Source: Parcubacteria group bacterium GW2011_GWB1_44_7 (GTDB lineage Bacteria > Patescibacteria > Paceibacteria > UBA9973 > DSPV01). From it: a stretch of DNA of 6,838 bases. Of this stretch, positions 1 through 5,463 are shown piece by piece. Position 1 is the first letter of the stretch, and each line of letters starts with the position of its first letter. Made by a program: the position numbers and the translations under genes. Where the stretch lies: positions 1 through 6,838 of the forward strand of contig LCJJ01000023.1 in the NCBI GenBank assembly GCA_000999175.1, in the 5' to 3' direction. Under the pieces are notes generated by a model that was given only the letters and a program-made list of their open reading frames with translations, searched no databases and was not told the DNA's origin.

Positions 1-393
1 TTTTGGAAGAAGGACAATTGAGGCATGCTCGCGGTGCGATACGGGGAAAGCTTCATTTACATATATGTCGCCGAGGCTTGCCAAATATTTCGCGAATTTT
101 AGACTGTTTTTTTTCTCACCCGGAAATTTCCTTAAATTTTCGAATAGCCTAACTTCGTTCATCGGCAAACTTTTTTTTAAATACGGGAGGAGAATTTTAG
201 AGCTCGGAATCCTGCCGTCGTTTTCCTCAATATGAGTAAGTAAAATAACTTTTGCCTTCTTGGATAGAAGGTACTCGATTGTTGGGACGATTTTCTCGAT
301 CCTCAATTCGTGCGGCCTGACAGGAAAAACATTGAAATCCACGCGCATCAAGACAGTCTTACCGCTCACGTCCGCGTTTTCCAAGCTCTTCAT
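1..393 (-). CDS. pgk: Phosphoglycerate kinase, N-terminal part (gene continues beyond window)
   Basis: Phosphoglycerate kinase moves phosphate between 1,3-bisphosphoglycerate and ADP in cytosolic glycolysis. Only the first 131 codons are present, cut by the window edge. Visible marks: RVDFN at residues 17-21 (substrate-binding Asp/Asn), R31, H54, LFENLR at 83-88, SLGDIYVNEAF at 106-116 and SHREHAS at 119-125, which match the family's basic phosphoglycerate-binding residues in order. The N-domain is unusually short: the last Arg of this set is residue 121, against about 151-152 in typical bacterial enzymes. Most of the loss lies between the histidine loop and LFENLR. The family's HLGRP loop reads HIEENDGR instead. 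The start ATG overlaps the tpiA stop by 4 bp (ATGA), which fits translational coupling. Identity is near certain; full activity is less so, because the nucleotide-binding C-domain is outside the window. Confidence 0.95.
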   Translation of the reverse strand, partial: MKSLENADVSGKTVLMRVDFNVFPVRPHELRIEKIVPTIEYLLSKKAKVILLTHIEENDGRIPSSKILLPYLKKSLPMNEVRLFENLRKFPGEKKNSLKFAKYLASLGDIYVNEAFPVSHREHASIVLLPK

Positions 394-1142
394 ATAGTAT
401 CTGCTATTTCTAAAATTTTATTGAATTCTCTCGCGTCCAAACTAGCCTTGCCGACTAAAACTCCGGATCCCCCTTTGACTTCAAGAAATCCTTTTGCGTT
501 TTTCGCGTTAACTGACCCGCCGTAAATTATCGGCAAGCGAAGTGCCGCCGATTTTCCCCAAACGTCAAGCACGGTACGCCGAATAAAAATTGACATCTCA
601 AAAAAATTCTGCGGCGTATCCGCCTTTCCTTTTGAATGAGAGGAAATCGCCCAGACCGGCTCATAGGCGATGATGGTTTTCGAGGCAAAATATCTCGGGA
701 TTCCTCGAAGCGCTTTTTTAATTTGTTCTCGGACGATATGCGGAAACGCCTCTTGGCTTTTCTCTTTCTCGCCTACGCACAATACGGACTTCAATCCTCG
801 AAACAGCGATTGATATAGCTTTTCGCGAATAACATCATCTCCTTCTCCAATCTCCCTTCGTTCAGAATGGCCTATTATCGCGTAAGAAACTCCTACCCCC
901 TTGAGCATTCTTGCAGAAATTTCTCCTGTCCATGGACCGCCGTCATCTTTAGCTACATCTTGTGCTGCTAACTTTATCTTCCCTGCTGATTTTAAAAGCG
1001 GGAGATATATGAATGGCGGCGCTATAACAGTTTCAACGCCTCTTAATCTCGCGGCCCTGCTTTTAATTTTAGCGAAAATAGCTTGCGCTTCTTTTACAGT
1101 CTGAGGGGCCATTTTCCAGTTAGCAATAACTAGTTTCTTCAT
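390..1142 (-). CDS. tpiA: Triosephosphate isomerase
   Basis: This TIM-barrel enzyme of 250 residues, the usual length, interconverts dihydroxyacetone phosphate and glyceraldehyde 3-phosphate. The catalytic set is complete: N8 and K10 in ANWKM, H92 in IGHSERR (90-96), E161 in AYEPVWA (159-165), and phosphate-binding YGGSVN (207-212) with GVLVGKASL (227-235). The flexible lid (loop 6) after the catalytic Glu is atypical: AISSHSKGKADTP replaces the common AIGTGK-type sequence and is 2-3 residues longer. The gene starts 4 bp after the dedA stop and overlaps pgk by 4 bp, so it is an internal cistron of the glycosyltransferase-to-pgk unit. A GAG four bases before the ATG, inside the dedA stop region, is the only ribosome-binding hint. 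Identity is very secure. Confidence 0.98.
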   Translation of the reverse strand: MKKLVIANWKMAPQTVKEAQAIFAKIKSRAARLRGVETVIAPPFIYLPLLKSAGKIKLAAQDVAKDDGGPWTGEISARMLKGVGVSYAIIGHSERREIGEGDDVIREKLYQSLFRGLKSVLCVGEKEKSQEAFPHIVREQIKKALRGIPRYFASKTIIAYEPVWAISSHSKGKADTPQNFFEMSIFIRRTVLDVWGKSAALRLPIIYGGSVNAKNAKGFLEVKGGSGVLVGKASLDAREFNKILEIADTI

Positions 1143-1146
1143 AGAC

Positions 1147-1761
1147 TCATTTTTTTATAAAAATTTCTCGGTTTTTAATTACATGAAATATGCTGGGCAA
1201 GGTAGATACTATAATTATACCTACTACAACCTCGACAATATAGCGCTCGGCATTAGGAAACAAATTCCCCAAATAATATCCAAATAACGTGACGCCGACC
1301 CCCCATAAAAGCGCCCCGAGGAAATTATAAAATAGAAAAATTCTGTAGTTCATGGCGCCGACGCCCGCCAAAATCGGAGCAAAAGTCCGCACTACCGGCA
1401 AAAATCTTGCAAGCACGATCGTTTTTGGGCCATACTCTTCAAAAAAAACTCTCGACTTCTCCAAATATTCTTTATGAAACAATAAAGATCTTTCTTTTCT
1501 GAAAATAGCCGGGCCGACTTTCTTTCCGAAAAAATATCCGAAATTATCCCCCAAAACCGCGCCGACAAAAGAAATAAAAACTAAAACAAATATATTTAAA
1601 TATCCTTGAGAAGCAAGAAATCCAGCAGTAAACAATAGGCTGTCGCCCGGAAGAAAAAAACCGACAAAGAGACCTGATTCGGCAAAAACTATTCCGAAAA
1701 TCCCCAAATACCCAACAGCTTCAATTAGAGCGCGCACATCCAGCCCCAAAAAACTAATCAT
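1147..1761 (-). CDS. DedA-family (SNARE-associated/VTT domain) inner-membrane protein
   Basis: A 204-residue integral membrane protein of the DedA family, whose members act in membrane homeostasis; several are tied to lipid-carrier or phospholipid translocation (family knowledge). Visible hallmarks: an acidic residue in a membrane-embedded stretch (FAESGLFVG, E28), FLPGDSLLF (36-44), GAVLGDNFGYFFGK (67-80), and VLARFLPVVRTFAP (116-129), whose two arginines R119 and R125 match the conserved basic pair. Hydrophobic segments lie near 15-37, 40-80, 127-165 and 175-193, leaving a basic C-terminal tail. The start overlaps galT by 8 bp and tpiA follows after 4 bp. Next to a polyprenyl-type glycosyltransferase, a role in recycling or flipping a lipid carrier is attractive but only inferred. 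Substrate unknown. Confidence 0.94.
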   Translation of the reverse strand: MISFLGLDVRALIEAVGYLGIFGIVFAESGLFVGFFLPGDSLLFTAGFLASQGYLNIFVLVFISFVGAVLGDNFGYFFGKKVGPAIFRKERSLLFHKEYLEKSRVFFEEYGPKTIVLARFLPVVRTFAPILAGVGAMNYRIFLFYNFLGALLWGVGVTLFGYYLGNLFPNAERYIVEVVVGIIIVSTLPSIFHVIKNREIFIKK

Positions 1762-2698
1762 ATCTCGCTTTTTTTAAAATACTGGTTGCTTCTTCTGGCG
1801 GAACTTTTATCACCTCCATGCCCGATCCCAGCTCGAGCCCTCCCCAAATATTCGTTCGCGGAAGTATTTCCATATGCCAATGATAATGGCTTACATCTTT
1901 TACTTTTGCGGGCGCGGTATGGATAAAAAAATTATAATCTGGATTATTCATTCCATTTTTCACTTTCGCGAAAACTACTTTCATAATATCCGAAAGGCTT
2001 ATTTTCTCATCGTCTGACATTTCCTCGAAATTTGAATTGTGGCGCAGTGGATAAATTCTAGTTTCGAATGAAACATGGGACGCGTAAGGAGAAATTGCAA
2101 CAAACAAATCATTCTTAAAAATAATTCGTTTCTTGTCTTTAAATTCTTTCTTCAGTAAAACGCAATGAACGCATTTTTTATGTTTATGAAAATATCTTGT
2201 TGATCCGGAAAGGCTCCGAAAAACGTCGAGCGGAATAATTGGAAGAGCTAAAATCTGCGAATGCGGATGGGCAACGGTCGCTCCGGATGAAGGCCCGTGG
2301 TTATGGAAAATCAAAATATATTCGATGCATTTTTCGGCTTTCAAGGCCGAATATCTTTGTAAATAAGCTTCTATGACGAGTTGGATTTCTCGCTGCGTCA
2401 TAAAACCCAAAGACCGATTATGATCTCTTGTTATTAACACCTCTTGAAATCCAATTCCTCCCATTTTTTGATAAGGGCCCTCGGCAATAGGCATCGGGCA
2501 GATTTTATGCGGAGTTAAAATCGGGAATTTATTTGGGATTGCTGTGACAAATTCAGAAGACAAATTTTCAAAAGGGCAATTTTTTTTGGGCGCAGGTTTG
2601 GCTTTTTTTACGGCGAAAAAATTGGGCTTTTTTTTGAGTCCGCCCGCGACCAGAAGCCACTCGCCCGAAACTATATCTTTTCGAAACTCCGAAGCCAT
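1754..2698 (-). CDS. galT: Galactose-1-phosphate uridylyltransferase-like (HIT superfamily GalT)
   Basis: A 314-residue member of the GalT branch of the HIT superfamily. The family transfers a nucleotidyl group between sugar phosphates through a covalent nucleotidyl-histidine. The nucleophile motif HPHSQ is at 144-148 (H146 attacking), preceded by FHNHGPSSGAT (131-141), where family members position the nucleotide. A second histidine cluster, HYHWHMEILPR, is at 271-281, and the C-terminus has the family-like GGLELGSGMEV (286-295). Metal sites look uneven: the N-terminal CPFC motif reads CPFE (41-44), while a second pair CVHC (176-179) is intact. The G-to-S change in HPHGQ also occurs in relatives such as ADP-glucose phosphorylase, so the true substrate pair may not be UDP-glucose/galactose-1-phosphate. 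The start shares one base with the upstream glycosyltransferase stop (TAATG). Family secure, substrate uncertain. Confidence 0.9.
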   Translation of the reverse strand: MASEFRKDIVSGEWLLVAGGLKKKPNFFAVKKAKPAPKKNCPFENLSSEFVTAIPNKFPILTPHKICPMPIAEGPYQKMGGIGFQEVLITRDHNRSLGFMTQREIQLVIEAYLQRYSALKAEKCIEYILIFHNHGPSSGATVAHPHSQILALPIIPLDVFRSLSGSTRYFHKHKKCVHCVLLKKEFKDKKRIIFKNDLFVAISPYASHVSFETRIYPLRHNSNFEEMSDDEKISLSDIMKVVFAKVKNGMNNPDYNFFIHTAPAKVKDVSHYHWHMEILPRTNIWGGLELGSGMEVIKVPPEEATSILKKARYD

Positions 2699-3441
2699 TA
2701 TGATTTATATTTCCCCATTAAAAAATTCAAGCGGATTTTAATAGTTTCGAGAAGAACTTGGAAATATGAAAAAAGATTTACGGTGCTAGAAGGATCATTT
2801 ATCCAGTGAGCAGGTATTATTCCTATCTTATAGTGCAAAAATTTAGCGATGGCAAGAACTTCTATATCAAATCCGAAACGATTAATCTTCGTGCGTGAAA
2901 ATATATTCTCCGCCGCATGGTCGCGAAATGCCTTAAAGCCGCATTGGGTATCCCAAATCCCGCGAACCGCGACAAGTTGTATAAAAAGATTCCCCATGTT
3001 TCCTGCAAGCCGCTTCAAGAAAGGCTGCGGGTATTCCTGCTTTGCGCCTTCGGCGTCTTTATTGTCCCTTGAACAGATAACTACATCGTAGCCCTTGTCG
3101 AATAGCGGGCGCATCTTGTCAAAATGTGAAATATCTGTGGAATTATCAGCATCGGCAAAAAGTCGTATTCTCCCTTTGGCATGGAGCATGCCTTCCCGCA
3201 CTGTGAAACCTTTGCCGCGGTTATTGCGGCGCTCAATAATTTTCACATTTTTAATCTCGGAGGAAAGTTTTTTGGCGACCTCTATAGTATTGTCCCTTGG
3301 GCCGTCCGCGGCGATTATTATCTCATATGAAAAAGGCTTTGTAGCAAAATATTCTTGAAACCTCTTTAAGGTTTTAGTAAGCCGGTTTGCTTCATTATAA
3401 GCAGGGACGATTACAGAAAGATATACATCTGGCTCTGCCAT
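2698..3441 (-). CDS. Family 2 glycosyltransferase, DPM1/ALG5-like polyprenyl-phosphate sugar transferase
   Basis: A 247-residue GT-A glycosyltransferase. The closest pattern is the dolichyl-phosphate glucosyl/mannosyltransferase group, which loads one sugar from a nucleotide donor onto a polyprenyl phosphate at the cytosolic membrane face. Visible motifs: SVIVPAYNEANRL (9-21), ADGPRDNT (45-52, in the place of the usual DDGSxDNT), RGKG (75-78), the metal-binding DxD as FADADNST (95-102), DTQCGFKAF (164-172) and RFGFDIEVL (188-196). There is no C-terminal transmembrane pair, so it is the short, soluble or peripheral form. Its ATG lies 25 bp after the map stop and directly follows a likely extended -10 promoter, so it probably heads its own transcript. 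Donor and acceptor cannot be read from sequence; the galT-like neighbour suggests a hexose nucleotide. Confidence 0.92.
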   Translation of the reverse strand: MAEPDVYLSVIVPAYNEANRLTKTLKRFQEYFATKPFSYEIIIAADGPRDNTIEVAKKLSSEIKNVKIIERRNNRGKGFTVREGMLHAKGRIRLFADADNSTDISHFDKMRPLFDKGYDVVICSRDNKDAEGAKQEYPQPFLKRLAGNMGNLFIQLVAVRGIWDTQCGFKAFRDHAAENIFSRTKINRFGFDIEVLAIAKFLHYKIGIIPAHWINDPSSTVNLFSYFQVLLETIKIRLNFLMGKYKS

Positions 3442-3459
3442 TACTAAAATTCTATCACA
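3442..3459 (-). promoter_or_regulatory. Extended -10 promoter of the glycosyltransferase-to-pgk unit, probably leaderless
   Basis: On the minus strand TGTGA (3459-3455) runs directly into TAGAAT (3454-3449), one mismatch from TATAAT, with the start codon 7 nt later. Transcription would begin at or next to the ATG. No good -35 is seen 16-18 nt upstream, where the map stop region lies. The same layout occurs before two other genes in the window. Confidence 0.5.
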
Positions 3460-3466
3460 AAACGCA

Positions 3467-4231
3467 TTATTTGCTGGTTAATATTTCAGCCCCATTTTTG
3501 GTCACGACCATGGTATGCTCAAAATGGGCGGCGCGCGAACCGTCTTTTGTTTTCCACGTCCAACCGTCCTTTGCAAGATAAAGTTCGTAATTCCCTTCGG
3601 TAACCATGGGCTCGATCGCGATTACCATATTTTCCTTAAGCGTGGCTCCTTCGCCAGATCTCCCCCAATTCGGGATCTGAGGATCTTCGTGAACCTCGTA
3701 ACCGACACCGTGCCCGACCAATTGCCGGACAACCCCAAAACCATATGCTTCTATAAAATTCTGCACAGCCTCTCCAATATCTCCGGTCCTGACTCCCGGA
3801 TGCACTATAGAAATAGCAAGCTCAAGGGCTTCTTTTGTTACCTTAATTAATTTTTCCCCGACCGGGTCGGGGCTCCCGATTGAAACCGTCTCCGCCATAT
3901 CCGTAAAAAGATTTTTATATTTCATGCCGATATCTAATCCAACAATATCGCCTTTTCTTAATTCTCTGCTGGATGGGGGCGCGTGAACGACTTCGTCGTT
4001 TATAGAGATGCAAACTGTCCCGGAAAACGGGTTCTTGTCTCCTGCTGTTTTATAGCCCTTAAAAGCGGGCTTCCCACCCGCGTCTAGAATTAATTTTTCC
4101 GCGAGCTTATCGAGATCAATCGTCGCAATTCCGGGCTTTGCTTCCTTCTTTAAGCTATCTAAAATGGCGGCTAATTTTCTGCCGCCTTCGCGCAATTTTT
4201 CAATTTCTTCCGCGGTTTTTATCTTAATCAT
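3467..4231 (-). CDS. map: Methionine aminopeptidase, type I
   Basis: Removes the initiator methionine from nascent proteins in the cytosol. At 254 residues it has the normal size of a bacterial type I enzyme without an N-terminal extension. The five dimetal ligands are visible: D100 (LDIG), D111 (TDMAE), H174 (GHGVG), E207 (IAIEPMV) and E238 (HFEHTMV). Active-site histidines H83 (VVHAPPS) and H181 (VHEDP) are also present. The family's acidic second-ligand motif, commonly DxxxT, reads DMAET here. The ATG overlaps the adk stop by 4 bp (ATGA), matching the widespread adk-map pairing of the spc operon. Downstream lies a glycosyltransferase after 25 bp instead of infA or ribosomal genes, so synteny breaks here. 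Confidence 0.97.
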   Translation of the reverse strand: MIKIKTAEEIEKLREGGRKLAAILDSLKKEAKPGIATIDLDKLAEKLILDAGGKPAFKGYKTAGDKNPFSGTVCISINDEVVHAPPSSRELRKGDIVGLDIGMKYKNLFTDMAETVSIGSPDPVGEKLIKVTKEALELAISIVHPGVRTGDIGEAVQNFIEAYGFGVVRQLVGHGVGYEVHEDPQIPNWGRSGEGATLKENMVIAIEPMVTEGNYELYLAKDGWTWKTKDGSRAAHFEHTMVVTKNGAEILTSK

Positions 4232-4821
4232 TTCTTAGAAAAGTAATTCTCAATCCCCGCCTCGAGCCTGGCAAAAATTTCTTCCCTAGACCCTTCCCCG
4301 TCAACTTCAATAAGCCTGCCCTCCTTTTTATAGTGCTCAATTATTGGCATGACGTCATCTTCAAACCAATCGAGCCTGGAATCTACACTTTTTTCAGTAT
4401 CGTCTCCGCGCTTTCGCAACAAAAGCCGTTTTTTCGCCTCTTCTCTTGAAACCATAATGTGAACCCCAACGGGCTTGGCCCTCCCTAAAAATTCTGAAGC
4501 CCGGTCTTCAAGCTCCGCTTCTTCTAGTCGCCGCGGACTTCCGCTTGAAAAAAGGATTTCATTGCTTTTTACCAAATCGCGCGAATACGAAAGCCACGCG
4601 AAAAATGACAGCCAGCCCGGCGTGAGTTTCCCGGTATCCAAAATCTCTTTCACCTTTTTCCCTAAAATCGTTTCCTTCTTGGCAATTTCTCGCAAAATGT
4701 TTCCAGTATTGGTTTCGATCGCACCAGCTAAATCCGGCCGGCGCATCAGCATCTCAATTTGCGTGTCCTTCCCCGACCCCGATCTCCCCAGAAACATTAA
4801 AGTTGTGGATTTAGGGATCAT
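4228..4821 (-). CDS. adk: Adenylate kinase-like nucleoside monophosphate kinase (short-LID form)
   Basis: A 197-residue P-loop kinase expected to catalyse ATP + AMP to 2 ADP. The P-loop is GRSGSGKDT (12-20) with catalytic K18. TNTGNILRE (37-45) matches the NMP-binding STGDxLR region, GSPRR (94-98) the GFPR region, and RKRGDDTEKSVDSRL (136-150) a short LID with arginines R136, R138 and R149. The LID has no zinc cysteines and no long insertion. Two signature residues differ from the standard: GKGTQ reads GKDTQ, and DGFPR reads SGSPR. Position between secY and map supports adk, but substrate preference may be altered. Its ATG overlaps the toxin stop by 4 bp and its stop overlaps map by 4 bp. No Shine-Dalgarno is evident, so translation probably depends on ribosomes finishing the toxin. 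Confidence 0.92.
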   Translation of the reverse strand: MIPKSTTLMFLGRSGSGKDTQIEMLMRRPDLAGAIETNTGNILREIAKKETILGKKVKEILDTGKLTPGWLSFFAWLSYSRDLVKSNEILFSSGSPRRLEEAELEDRASEFLGRAKPVGVHIMVSREEAKKRLLLRKRGDDTEKSVDSRLDWFEDDVMPIIEHYKKEGRLIEVDGEGSREEIFARLEAGIENYFSKK

Positions 4822-5105
4822 TTTCGTCGTCTATAAATCTTATCTCTGATATCGATATAGTGTACCGTAATAATCCTTCTCTGAAACTCTATTTTGTAAA
4901 GCGCGCGCCAATTTCCTATTCTCAATTTAAAGAATCCTTTCCAATCTCCTCCCAGAGGAAGTGGCGTTGCGTCATTGAAATTTTTTGCGAGCCAATCTAG
5001 TCTATCAATAATTCGGCGGCGTATAGGCCTCCCGAACTTAGCCAACCCATTTTCGGCTTCTCCGGTAAATTCAACCTGCCATTCTTGCACAGATATTAGT
5101 AGCAA
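4818..5105 (-). CDS. RelE/ParE-superfamily toxin
   Basis: A small basic protein of the RelE/ParE fold. RelE-type members cleave mRNA on the ribosome, while ParE-type members poison gyrase; the sequence does not decide which. Hallmarks: WQVEFTGEAENGLAKF (9-24 counted from TTG), a basic helix PIRRRIIDRLDWLAKN (27-42), and the core strand GDWKGFFKLRIGNWRALYKI (53-72). The C-terminal strand VHYIDIRDKIYRRRK lacks the HR pair often seen in the family's xHRxxVY ending. The start is ambiguous: TTG at 5105 gives 95 residues and a 10 bp overlap with the antitoxin; GTG at 5090 gives 90 residues, begins MQEWQVEF as relatives usually do, and sits 5 nt after the antitoxin stop. I prefer GTG biologically but give the longer span. 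The stop overlaps adk (ATGA). Confidence 0.86.
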   Translation of the reverse strand: MLLISVQEWQVEFTGEAENGLAKFGRPIRRRIIDRLDWLAKNFNDATPLPLGGDWKGFFKLRIGNWRALYKIEFQRRIITVHYIDIRDKIYRRRK

Positions 5106-5287
5106 TTCTTTTTAATTTCGGCAAGAGAAGTTCTTTTTTTTGATGAAGTCGATTTTCGAAGCTTATTTTTCACGCCCTCTGTTAATTCCAGCCCGAAATC
5201 TGGGTCAGATAAAACTCGCTGCACTGCGCGAATAGCCGCTCGTTCAGCAATTTCTTGAATTTTTTTCTCTTGGAGTGAGGTTGCCAT
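5096..5287 (-). CDS. Antitoxin of the RelE-type pair
   Basis: A 63-residue highly charged protein directly upstream of the toxin, the normal antitoxin-first order. An N-terminal helix (residues 1-27, KKIQEIAERAAIRAVQRVL) is followed by DPDFGLELTE (28-37), a basic stretch (KNKLRKSTSSKKRTS) and a short C-terminal helix, SLAEIKKNCY. I recognise this overall pattern from small antitoxins paired with RelE toxins in CPR genomes, but no standard DNA-binding domain (ribbon-helix-helix, HTH, Phd) is obvious. The C-terminal part is expected to wrap the toxin, by family analogy. The ATG lies 6 nt after a candidate promoter with tandem TAGGTTT repeats, which would suit autorepression. Function is inferred mainly from position and size. 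Confidence 0.75.
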   Translation of the reverse strand: MATSLQEKKIQEIAERAAIRAVQRVLSDPDFGLELTEGVKNKLRKSTSSKKRTSLAEIKKNCY

Positions 5288-5322
5288 GTGTTAAACCTAT
5301 CACAAACCTAACAAAAAATCAA
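5288..5322 (-). promoter_or_regulatory. Promoter of the antitoxin-toxin-adk-map unit
   Basis: On the minus strand, TTGATT (5322-5317) is followed by a 17 nt spacer ending in TGTGA, then TAGGTT (5299-5294), and the antitoxin ATG comes 6 nt later. The -35 matches TTGACA at four positions. The -10 is weak but has an extended TGTG element. This predicts a leaderless message. An alternative -10, TAGAAT preceded by TGTGGTA (5338-5326), would give a leader of roughly 30-40 nt. Confidence 0.5.
5293..5310 (-). repeat. Tandem TAGGTTT direct repeat in the antitoxin promoter
   Basis: TAGGTTT occurs twice with an 11 bp period (5310-5304 and 5299-5293), one helical turn apart, spanning the spacer and -10 of the antitoxin promoter. 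Two same-face half-sites here would suit an autoregulatory operator. A seven-base repeat can arise by chance, so this is tentative. Confidence 0.4.
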
Positions 5323-5328
5323 TCTATT

Positions 5329-5448
5329 CTATACCACATCCTTGAGATAGCATTTTTCACAATAAACAATCTCCGGTCTCTCCGGGGCATATGTAGTCTC
5401 AAAACTATTATCGCAATGATTCTCGCCGTGTTCATACGCGTAGAATAA
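5329..5448 (-). pseudogene. Remnant of a CPR-type zinc-ribbon protein (C-terminal tail, no start codon)
   Basis: The minus strand encodes 39 codons that end at TAG 5331-5329. They contain SFETTYAPERPEIVYCEKCY followed by LKDVV. This is very like the C-terminal zinc ribbon I associate with small CPR proteins, where a CxxC pair precedes (E/Q)TTY(A/S)P-RPEIVYCEKCY. Here the second pair (YCEKCY) is intact, but the first keeps only one Cys (ENHC). The frame opens right after a TAA at 5451-5449 and holds no ATG, GTG, TTG, CTG or ATT codon before the motif. It is in the same frame as the 404-residue gene, separated by TAG, TAG and TAA. An AGGAG (5465-5461) sits upstream with no usable start, as if the 5' end were lost. 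With the antitoxin promoter it makes up the 176 bp gap between neighbouring genes. Confidence 0.6.
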
Positions 5449-5463
5449 TTAAATCTATTTCTC

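Noticed and set aside
390..5105. Recoded TGA (SR1/Gracilibacteria-type code)
   Set aside because: tpiA, dedA, adk and the toxin all end at TGA at the expected family length and within overlaps with the next gene, so TGA is a stop here.
5378..5395. CCGG-AGAGA-CCGG inverted repeat as a possible terminator
   Set aside because: The stem is only about 4 bp on the minus strand, no T-run follows, and the bases encode the APERPEI part of the zinc-ribbon motif.
5319..5435. A 38-codon minus-strand frame starting MNTARIIAIIVL
   Set aside because: It is out of frame with the zinc-ribbon signature over the same bases, has no ribosome-binding site at proper distance (the AGGAG is about 25 nt away) and no recognisable features.
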